From positions 1 to 12,055 of the forward strand of contig JALUMZ010000097.1 of NCBI GenBank assembly GCA_027055635.1: a stretch of 12,055 bases of DNA, in the 5' to 3' direction. The notes below the pieces were generated by a model. That model did no database searches and was not told where the DNA came from. It saw nothing but the letters and a program-made list of their open reading frames with translations. Both the position numbers and the translations under genes were made by a program. The stretch is from Campylobacteraceae bacterium. Lineage in GTDB: Bacteria; Campylobacterota; Campylobacteria; Campylobacterales; Sulfurospirillaceae. Shown in pieces: positions 1 to 4,683 of the stretch (position 1 is its first letter; the number at the start of each line of letters is the position of its first letter).

Positions 1-404
1 ATACGATAGGAAGTCTTAAGTGTGATTGTGGCGATCAACTGCAATTTGCATTAAAAACCATAGGTCAAGAAGGGGGTATGGTCATATATCTCAGGCAAGA
101 AGGTAGAGATATAGGGCTTCTAAACAAAGTAAATGCATATGCCCTGCAAGATGCCGGATACGATACAGTAGAGGCAAATCACCAACTTGGTTTTGAAGCA
201 GATGAGCGAAACTATGAAATGGTAGAAATCATACTCCATCACTTTAAGATAAAATCCATAAGACTACTGACAAACAACCCTAAAAAATTGAATAGTTTAA
301 AAAATATAGAGATAGTGCAGAGAATTCCTATCATCATAGAGCCAAACAAATATAACGAGGATTATCTAAAAACAAAAAAAGAGGAGATGGGACATCTTCT
401 TTAA
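1..404 (+). CDS. ribA: GTP cyclohydrolase II, C-terminal part (5' end outside window)
   Basis: Catalyses the first step of riboflavin synthesis: GTP to 2,5-diamino-6-ribosylamino-4(3H)-pyrimidinone 5'-phosphate, formate and pyrophosphate, in the cytosol. The open frame enters from the window edge (first full codon at 3) and ends with TAA at 402-404, giving about 133 residues of a roughly 190-residue domain. Visible family signatures are SLKCDCGDQL, holding two of the three zinc cysteines, then YLRQEGRDIGLLNK, DTVEANHQLGF.ADER and IRLLTNNPKK. The usual RQEGRGIGL reads RDIGL here, with Asp in place of the second Gly. Whether the missing N-terminus carries a RibB (DHBP synthase) domain, making it RibBA, cannot be seen. 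The yigZ-like gene follows after 23 bases on the same strand. The identification is firm. Confidence 0.95.
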   Translation, partial: TIGSLKCDCGDQLQFALKTIGQEGGMVIYLRQEGRDIGLLNKVNAYALQDAGYDTVEANHQLGFEADERNYEMVEIILHHFKIKSIRLLTNNPKKLNSLKNIEIVQRIPIIIEPNKYNEDYLKTKKEEMGHLL

Positions 405-427
405 ATAGTTGAGGTCAATTTTAGTAT

Positions 428-988
428 ATGTTTATTTGCAATCAACACTATCAAGCTACATTAGAAGAAAAAAAATCAAAATTTATAGCGCATATCTTTC
501 CGTATGATCAACTAGAGACGATACTGAAATCATTAAAAAAAGAGCACCCAAAAGCCAGGCATTTTGTTGTGGCATTTCGCTATATAAATGAGCTAGGACA
601 GATAGCAGAAGGTAGTAGCGACAACTTTGAACCCAAAGGAACAGCAGGAAGGCCGGCTCTAAATGTATTGCGAGGTCATAAACTTATAAATACAGGAGTA
701 ATCATAGTAAGATATTTTGGTGGCATCAAGCTTGGAACCGGCGGTTTAGTTCGAGCATATAGTGATACAGTCAATCTAGTAGTAAGAGAGTGTGAATTAT
801 CAGAGTATAGAAAAGAGGAGAAGTACACCTTCAAATGTAAGTATAGTAATCTAAGCAAAGTAGAGCATATACTGCAACAACTAAATATAACAAATATAGA
901 AAAAAAGTTTGAAACTCTACATGTAGCACTAGAAATACAAACATCTACAAACCAAATAACCAAGCTCAAACGATATTTAGAACAGTAG
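428..988 (+). CDS. yigZ: YigZ/IMPACT (UPF0029) family protein
   Basis: This 186-residue cytosolic protein belongs to the YigZ/IMPACT family. Signatures seen are EEKKSKFIAHI near the N-terminus, KARHFVVAF, SSDNFEPKGTAGRPAL (the family DGEPsGTAGxP block) and RYFGGIKLGTGGLVRAY at about residues 97-113. The remaining ~75 residues correspond to the DUF1949-type C-terminal half. Eukaryotic IMPACT acts in translational control; bacterial YigZ has a ribosome-domain-like fold and no settled biochemical role, so only the family is assigned. The ATG at 428 fits the family N-terminus, but its GAGG (411-414) lies 13 bases upstream, a long spacing. It sits between ribA and a lipoprotein gene that starts 7 bases after its stop, so co-transcription is likely. 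A CTACATGTAG palindrome lies inside it at 917-926, read in frame as Leu-His-Val. Confidence 0.9.
   Translation: MFICNQHYQATLEEKKSKFIAHIFPYDQLETILKSLKKEHPKARHFVVAFRYINELGQIAEGSSDNFEPKGTAGRPALNVLRGHKLINTGVIIVRYFGGIKLGTGGLVRAYSDTVNLVVRECELSEYRKEEKYTFKCKYSNLSKVEHILQQLNITNIEKKFETLHVALEIQTSTNQITKLKRYLEQ
917..926. repeat. CTACATGTAG palindrome, copy 1
   Basis: Perfect 10-base palindrome inside the yigZ-like gene, read in frame as Leu-His-Val. Confidence 0.8.
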
Positions 989-995
989 TGCAAGT

Positions 996-1736
996 ATGAA
1001 AAAAATTCTAAATTTATCAGTCATCTTGCCTATTTTTGTATTTATGACAGCATGCTCATACAAACAGAGAGCTTCTGAGATTTTGCAATCAAACAGTGCA
1101 ACAATTATAGCCCAAGACTATAAAGATATCACAAATCTTCTTTTAAAATATAAAAATATTCTTGATTTGAGGAATCCTAGCCTAAGCGATAAAAAGCTCT
1201 CAAAAGAGATAGTTTTCAACATAAAACATGGCTACAATAGTGTAAATCTTTTGAAAAATGGCTCATATAGTGACTATCTGAGAAAATCATTTGGCAAAGA
1301 GAGTAAAAATAGAAGCGATTTTTTGATATTGGGACTCTACAAAATGTTTTATAAAGCTTATAATCTCAAAGATGGTCACCATCTAACAGCACTTGGTTAT
1401 GATGCGAAACTCTTCAAGAATGTTTATTATACACTTAAGGTTTTGAGATGGAAGATAAGAAATGCAAAAGATGAAAAAGGGAGATTTATATTTGCTACAT
1501 GGCAATTAAACTGGCAACTAGAGTTAAATAAAAACTACAAAAATATCACAATTAACAATCTTAAAAGCTTACCATCTCTAAAAAGTGGCAAAGAGACTCT
1601 ACTCGACCACTCCAACTTCAACTTTGAAATAACACTCTCCATGATGATAGACAGAGTTAAAAACTCTCTTGAAGCGATGGGCGAGGAGCCGTTGAATTTG
1701 AGTATCTCGGCTATGAAAGCGTTGATTTTACTATAA
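996..1736 (+). CDS. putative lipoprotein of unknown function
   Basis: I do not recognise a functional family. The 246-residue product begins with a short basic stretch (MKK), a hydrophobic segment and the sequence FMTAC, so Cys20 is the likely lipidated residue. The lipobox is not perfect, with Met at -3 where Leu is usual. The mature part is rich in Lys, Asn, Leu and Tyr and looks mostly helical, with no further membrane segment and no repeats. A distinctive aromatic/basic stretch lies around residues 120-175 (for example GLYKMFYKAY and FATWQLNWQLEL). The gene starts 7 bases after yigZ, without room for a promoter, and is probably the last gene of the ribA-yigZ transcript. It likely is an envelope protein anchored in the inner or outer membrane; nothing more specific can be inferred. 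Confidence 0.8.
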   Translation: MKKILNLSVILPIFVFMTACSYKQRASEILQSNSATIIAQDYKDITNLLLKYKNILDLRNPSLSDKKLSKEIVFNIKHGYNSVNLLKNGSYSDYLRKSFGKESKNRSDFLILGLYKMFYKAYNLKDGHHLTALGYDAKLFKNVYYTLKVLRWKIRNAKDEKGRFIFATWQLNWQLELNKNYKNITINNLKSLPSLKSGKETLLDHSNFNFEITLSMMIDRVKNSLEAMGEEPLNLSISAMKALILL

Positions 1737-1741
1737 AGTTG

Positions 1742-1769
1742 TATAATATCATCAAAATTAAATAAGAGG
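1742..1769 (+). promoter_or_regulatory. promoter -10 box and ribosome binding site of queD
   Basis: A perfect TATAAT at 1742-1747 lies just after the lipoprotein stop codon. AAGAGG at 1764-1769 is 5 bases before the ATG at 1775. Transcription would begin near 1754, leaving a leader of only about 20 bases, too short for a preQ1 riboswitch. No clear -35 is seen, as is usual for Campylobacterota sigma70 promoters. Confidence 0.6.
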
Positions 1770-1774
1770 TTTAA

Positions 1775-2320
1775 ATGTATTGGGAAATATCCAAAGAGTT
1801 TGATTTTTGTTATGGTCACAGAGTGTGGACACAAGTTCTAAACAAAGAGTTTGCACTAAAGAGTTGCTCTACATGTAGGCATCTTCACGGACATCAAGGA
1901 AAAATCATAATATATCTCCAAAGTGATAAGCTAAAAGATGGGATGGTGACGGATTTTGGACATCTCAATTGGTTTAAGCTCTTTTTAGATGATACACTTG
2001 ATCATAAATTTATCATAGATATAAATGACCCTCTTTTTGCTACACTTCTGCCTCATTTTAGAGATAAAAAACATCTGATTGAGCATAAAAATGGTTTTAA
2101 AACTGTTGATTTTGCATATATACAAGATGAAGATGAGTATATATTTGAGATGTATGAAGGTTATGTGATAGTTGACTTTATCCCAACAAGTGAAAATATA
2201 TCTGCTTGGCTTCTAAAAATCATACAAAAAAAGATGAGCAAAATAGGCGTCAAAGTCTCAAAAGTTGAGTTCTTAGAGACGCCTAAAAGCAAAAGTATAG
2301 TCTATGATAAAACTATTTGA
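1775..2320 (+). CDS. queD: 6-carboxy-5,6,7,8-tetrahydropterin synthase (QueD/PTPS family)
   Basis: Converts 7,8-dihydroneopterin triphosphate to 6-carboxytetrahydropterin, the second step towards preQ0 and queuosine. The zinc ligands of the family are visible: His15 in CYGHR, and His38 and His40 in the CxxxHGH motif whose Cys34 is the catalytic thiol. Further signatures are GMVTDFGHL (56-64), LDHKFI (75-80) and PTSENISAWL (137-146), whose Glu140 is the pterin-anchoring glutamate. At 181 residues it is about 60 longer than E. coli QueD (121). The extra length lies mainly between the LDH and PTSEN motifs (about 83-133), a region rich in acidic and aromatic residues. Start ATG at 1775 is supported by AAGAGG five bases upstream. 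No queE or queC neighbour is seen. The last 8 bases overlap the end of dut on the opposite strand. A PTPS-III or other PTPS activity is possible but less likely. Confidence 0.92.
   Translation: MYWEISKEFDFCYGHRVWTQVLNKEFALKSCSTCRHLHGHQGKIIIYLQSDKLKDGMVTDFGHLNWFKLFLDDTLDHKFIIDINDPLFATLLPHFRDKKHLIEHKNGFKTVDFAYIQDEDEYIFEMYEGYVIVDFIPTSENISAWLLKIIQKKMSKIGVKVSKVEFLETPKSKSIVYDKTI
1869..1878. repeat. CTACATGTAG palindrome, copy 2
   Basis: Perfect copy inside queD, read in another frame, covering Thr-Cys-Arg at the catalytic CxxxHGH motif. Confidence 0.8.
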
Positions 2321-3011
2321 TTATGGCATAAGCCTTATCTAGCTCTTTATAAAGATCGTCTGCACCCAAAATCTTGGCATCCATGATTTCAAGCATGATT
2401 ACATTATCCTCTTTGCCATTCCAAACTTTTTTGTAGCTTCCATCTTTATAACCATGATCCTGCCTAAAACCGTTTAGAACATTTTTTGCTATATAGTATT
2501 TATAAAGTACCTTTAGATTTACCCCACACTTTAGTGCTAAAGAAAAGTAGTTTTTTAATAAACTGTCATATATATCAACCCTAAAGCCTGTGGTTTCGTG
2601 TATAATCTTCTCTATATCATTTATAATTTCGGCAGAAGGTGCATCCTTGATACTGTGGGGCTCTTTGGTAAATCTCTCAAATCCCTGCACATCGGTTACA
2701 TCCCGTGCCATTCTATCTATACCCTTGCCTCTTCTTATTTTCCCATCTTCTAAAACTAAACTTATAATAAAATGCCAAATATCAACTATCTCAATGACTG
2801 CATTTTCCCAATCTATCGGCTTTTCTATATCTTTCCAGTGTTTCCAATTAAAACTGTCTATAAGTTCGGCACACTCCATATATATACATCTTTTCCAGTT
2901 GATAATTTTATCATTCTTGGTATATCCATTTTCCCAACCGATTCCATTTGTTTCATCATTTAATTTTTGTTGCAATAAAAACATCTCTTTTATATAATCT
3001 AAATTTGTCAT
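2313..3011 (-). CDS. dut: dUTP diphosphatase, dimeric all-alpha type
   Basis: Hydrolyses dUTP (and, in this class, dUDP) to dUMP, keeping uracil out of DNA and supplying the thymidylate precursor. This is the dimeric dUTPase type known from Campylobacter jejuni and trypanosomatids, unrelated to the trimeric beta enzyme. The magnesium-binding pattern is complete: MECAEL with Glu46 and Glu49, then EIVDIWH with Glu74 and Asp77, matching the positions known in the C. jejuni enzyme. The substrate-binding end motifs NVLNGFRQDHGYKDG and WNGKEDN (about 178-203) are also present. Length, 232 residues, is normal for the class. AGGAG, seven bases before the ATG on the minus strand, supports the start at 3011. 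The 3' end overlaps queD by 8 bases with no room for a terminator between them. Confidence 0.95.
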   Translation of the reverse strand: MTNLDYIKEMFLLQQKLNDETNGIGWENGYTKNDKIINWKRCIYMECAELIDSFNWKHWKDIEKPIDWENAVIEIVDIWHFIISLVLEDGKIRRGKGIDRMARDVTDVQGFERFTKEPHSIKDAPSAEIINDIEKIIHETTGFRVDIYDSLLKNYFSLALKCGVNLKVLYKYYIAKNVLNGFRQDHGYKDGSYKKVWNGKEDNVIMLEIMDAKILGADDLYKELDKAYAIIK

Positions 3012-3025
3012 CTATTCTTCTCCTG

Positions 3026-3033
3026 TACATGTA
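3026..3033. repeat. TACATGTA core of the palindrome
   Basis: Core copy with G and A as flanks (GTACATGTAA), in the dut leader between the -10 box and the ribosome site. Confidence 0.6.
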
Positions 3034-3040
3034 AGGGAGG

Positions 3041-3046
3041 ATTATA
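3041..3046 (-). promoter_or_regulatory. extended -10 promoter of dut
   Basis: On the minus strand the sequence reads TGGTATAAT, an extended -10 (TGn plus a perfect TATAAT). It lies about 30 bases upstream of the dut ATG, with the AGGAG ribosome site between. A TACATGTA palindrome (3026-3033) falls in the short leader. Confidence 0.6.
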
Positions 3047-3070
3047 CCATTTTTTTGCTACAAAATGGTA
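3045..3070. repeat. inverted repeat between divergent dut and DUF1294 promoters
   Basis: Perfect 9-base arms TACCATTTT (3045-3053) and AAAATGGTA (3062-3070) are separated by 8 bases. Each arm carries the upstream half of an extended -10 box, TGGTATAAT leftward for dut and TGGTAAAAT rightward (3067-3074) for the DUF1294 gene. The dyad is therefore two back-to-back promoters, and may also be a shared operator. Confidence 0.6.
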
Positions 3071-3079
3071 AAATACAGC

Positions 3080-3085
3080 AAGGAG
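3080..3085 (+). promoter_or_regulatory. ribosome binding site that fixes the DUF1294 start
   Basis: AAGGAG sits 5 bases before the ATG at 3091. An in-frame upstream ATG at 3055 lies inside the promoter dyad, ahead of the likely -10 (TAAAAT, 3069-3074), so it is not used. Confidence 0.7.
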
Positions 3086-3090
3086 TTTTT

Positions 3091-3474
3091 ATGTACTGCA
3101 ATAGTTTTAGAATTTTGATTATGTTTCTTTTCACCTTTGGTGCATTTGCTTTAAATACTTTTATGCCCTCCATACCTGTAATTGTTTGGTATTTTGGCTC
3201 TATAAATATCTTTTCATTTATACTTTTTGGCATAGACAAACTAAACTCCACAAAAGACAGAAAAAGAGTTCCAGAGCTCACTTTTCACTTTTTTTCACTT
3301 ATTGGAGGTGTCGTTGGAATTTTGTTGGGAGTCATGGTATTTAAGCACAAACTTGGAAGTAGAAATTTTTTACTCATAGAGATTGGTGTTTTGCTTATGT
3401 GGTGCATAGCTATATACTTTATAATCAGCAATATAACTGCCATCATCTCATGGGGACAGAGCATCAGTGGATAA
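3091..3474 (+). CDS. DUF1294 family small integral membrane protein
   Basis: This 127-residue inner-membrane protein has four predicted hydrophobic segments, at about residues 7-24, 28-48, 66-84 and 94-113. The DUF1294 pattern is clear: N..SF.LFGIDK (ending Asp49-Lys50), then RVPE (59-62), a Gly-Gly pair in the third segment (72-73), and FKHK (84-87). The family has no established function; some members are fused to a cold-shock domain, which is absent here. The start at 3091, rather than 3055, follows from the AAGGAG five bases upstream and gives a proper membrane-segment N-terminus. The stop overlaps the GTG start of the next gene by 8 bases, indicating translational coupling and a two-gene operon. 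Confidence 0.82.
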   Translation: MYCNSFRILIMFLFTFGAFALNTFMPSIPVIVWYFGSINIFSFILFGIDKLNSTKDRKRVPELTFHFFSLIGGVVGILLGVMVFKHKLGSRNFLLIEIGVLLMWCIAIYFIISNITAIISWGQSISG

Positions 3475-3874
3475 AAAGATAGTCAACTTTATCCAAAAAC
3501 ACCATGTTCTCTCATGCTCTTTTTTTGCTAAAGATAAAATTCACAGCATCAGTTGCTTCTATATCTTTTTGCAAAATCCACCTAAATTTATAGTTGCTTC
3601 AAATCAAGACACTCTACATGTAAAGCTCGCAAAAAAAAATCCAAAAGTATCAGGCACAATACACCTAGAAACCAAACAGATAGGCAAAATCCAAGGCATA
3701 CAGTTTAATGGAAGCTGGAGCAGGGCAAAAGAGAGTGAAAAGAGTGCCTACCTAAAAAGATACCCTTATGCCATAGCCCTAAATCCAGAACTATGGCAAA
3801 TAGATATAGAGTACATCAAATTTACAGATAATTCTCTAGGTTTTGGCAAAAAATTAGAGTTTAGACAAATCTAA
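3467..3874 (+). CDS. YhbP/UPF0306 family protein (FMN-binding split-barrel type)
   Basis: A 135-residue cytosolic protein of the UPF0306 (E. coli YhbP) family, related to pyridoxamine-phosphate-oxidase-like flavin-binding split barrels. Support comes from IQGIQFNGSW (about 71-80), the segment KRYPYAIAL, and the diagnostic C-terminal IKFTDNSLGFGKK (about 117-129). The biochemical role of the family is not established. Translation starts at a GTG (3467) inside the end of the DUF1294 gene, with a GGGGA block (3452-3456) as a plausible ribosome site; no ATG alternative lies near. A run of nine A (3631-3639) within the gene could allow transcript slippage. Its last 21 bases overlap the luxS end on the other strand. 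Confidence 0.82.
   Translation: MDKKIVNFIQKHHVLSCSFFAKDKIHSISCFYIFLQNPPKFIVASNQDTLHVKLAKKNPKVSGTIHLETKQIGKIQGIQFNGSWSRAKESEKSAYLKRYPYAIALNPELWQIDIEYIKFTDNSLGFGKKLEFRQI
3614..3623. repeat. CTACATGTAA, near-perfect palindrome copy
   Basis: One mismatch at the last base; inside the YhbP gene, read in frame as Leu-His-Val. Confidence 0.65.
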
Positions 3875-4354
3875 TGCCAACTCTTCGTTGCTCATCACAC
3901 CTATATCTTGGTCTATGATTTTTTGAGCTATCTCTTTTGCCTCTTTTAGGGAGTGCATCATGTATGAGCCGCACTGATATTTGTTGAGCTCTGGTATATC
4001 TTCTTGTGATTTTACTTTTAGTATATCTTCCATAGATTTTTTCCATGCTTTTGCGACTTCTTGCTCTTTTGGTGTTCCTAAGAGACTCATATAAAAGCCT
4101 GTGCGACAACCCATGGGAGATATATCTATAATCTCTACTTTATCACTGTTTAAATGCTCTCTCATAAAGCCTGCAAAAAGGTGCTCTAGTGTATGGATAC
4201 CTTTTTCACTCAGCATCTCTTTATTTGGTATGCAAAAACGAAGATCAAAAACTGTGATATCATCTCCTGATGGAGTTTTCATATTTTTGGCAACTCTAAC
4301 TGCGGGTGCGGGCATCTTTGTATGATCAACCGTAAAACTATCTAGTAGTGGCAT
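3854..4354 (-). CDS. luxS: S-ribosylhomocysteine lyase (autoinducer-2 synthase)
   Basis: Cleaves S-ribosylhomocysteine to homocysteine and 4,5-dihydroxy-2,3-pentanedione, the precursor of autoinducer-2, as part of the activated methyl cycle in the cytosol. The metal site HTLEHLFAGFMR gives His54 and His58, with Glu57 the catalytic base; Cys128 (in QCGS) completes the metal ligands; Cys83 in GCRTGFYM is the catalytic acid/base cysteine. The N-terminal MPLLDSFTVDHTKMPAP is typical. Length, 166 residues, is slightly under the common ~170. The start is supported by AAGAGG nine bases upstream on the minus strand and a TATAAT at 4381-4386. It is a single-gene unit, divergent from the small cysteine protein gene and overlapping the YhbP gene tail to tail by 21 bases. 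No pfs or met gene adjoins it. Confidence 0.97.
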   Translation of the reverse strand: MPLLDSFTVDHTKMPAPAVRVAKNMKTPSGDDITVFDLRFCIPNKEMLSEKGIHTLEHLFAGFMREHLNSDKVEIIDISPMGCRTGFYMSLLGTPKEQEVAKAWKKSMEDILKVKSQEDIPELNKYQCGSYMMHSLKEAKEIAQKIIDQDIGVMSNEELALDLSKL

Positions 4355-4380
4355 AATATTTTTCCTCTTGTTTTTTTGGT

Positions 4381-4414
4381 ATTATATCTAATATTAATAT
4401 ACTTTTACTATAAT
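4381..4414. promoter_or_regulatory. divergent promoters for luxS and the small cysteine protein
   Basis: A minus-strand TATAAT (plus-strand ATTATA at 4381-4386) faces luxS, and a plus-strand TATAAT at 4409-4414 faces the 4448 gene. Only 22 bases separate the two -10 boxes, so upstream polymerase contacts must overlap. The spacer is nearly all A and T, including the palindrome TAATATTA. Confidence 0.55.
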
Positions 4415-4447
4415 ACAAATTCTAAAAAAATTATCAAAGGATGAAAA

Positions 4448-4642
4448 ATGGAAAAAAATGGTGTTCAAGTCTGTAATGTTTGTTTAAAGCCAAGCAATGA
4501 CGGCCAAAAGAGAGTATATGTGAAAGCTATTTGTGGTAATGAAGAGGTATTTGTATGTACTGCTTGTCTTCCAACTGTTATACATGAAAGTGCAAACGCT
4601 GTGAAGAGTAACGCTGAAGTGGAAAAAGCCTTAGGTCTATAA
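4448..4642 (+). CDS. small cysteine-rich, probable zinc-finger protein, unknown function
   Basis: I do not recognise a named family for this 64-residue protein. It holds five cysteines: a CNVC knuckle (Cys9, Cys12), Cys29, and a CTAC knuckle (Cys37, Cys40), followed by a predicted helix and a charged tail. The two CxxC pairs 24 residues apart suggest one bound zinc. The layout, with VFVCTACL followed by a helix, resembles the ClpX N-terminal zinc finger (VYICDEC after a first CxxC), though the loop is longer. That likeness is inference from pattern only. AAAGG (4436-4440) seven bases before the ATG and a TATAAT at 4409-4414 support real expression. An ATG at 4441 is out of frame. It may be a protein-interaction or nucleic-acid-binding adaptor. 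Confidence 0.75.
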   Translation: MEKNGVQVCNVCLKPSNDGQKRVYVKAICGNEEVFVCTACLPTVIHESANAVKSNAEVEKALGL

Positions 4643-4648
4643 AAAAGT

Positions 4649-4675
4649 TTAGCGGAGAGCCAAACTCTCCGCTAA
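4649..4675 (-). terminator. rho-independent terminator of the por gene
   Basis: A perfect 11-base-pair stem (4649-4659 with 4665-4675, arm AGCGGAGAG plus TT) closes a 5-base loop. It is followed on the minus strand by a T run (the A6 at 4641-4646). The T tract lies only on the por side, so it chiefly ends por, 9 bases after its stop codon. It may also stop read-through from the small cysteine gene. Confidence 0.88.
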
Positions 4676-4683
4676 GTCAATAT

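Noticed and set aside
676..993. Minus-strand ORF opposite the yigZ-like gene
   Set aside because: Antisense shadow of a conserved gene; composition is typical of antisense reading.
1737..1774. preQ1 riboswitch upstream of queD
   Set aside because: The predicted leader is only about 20 bases, with no pseudoknot-like sequence.
2590..2997. Long plus-strand ORF of 135 codons opposite dut
   Set aside because: It is the antisense shadow of a well-supported dUTPase; its product is low-complexity Ser/Ile/Phe-rich and no ribosome site was seen.
3055..3090. Upstream ATG for the DUF1294 protein
   Set aside because: It lies before the likely -10 box, and AAGGAG sits just before the ATG at 3091.
3861..4109. 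Second minus-strand ORF inside luxS
   Set aside because: It is an alternative frame of luxS, whose own frame has every catalytic residue.
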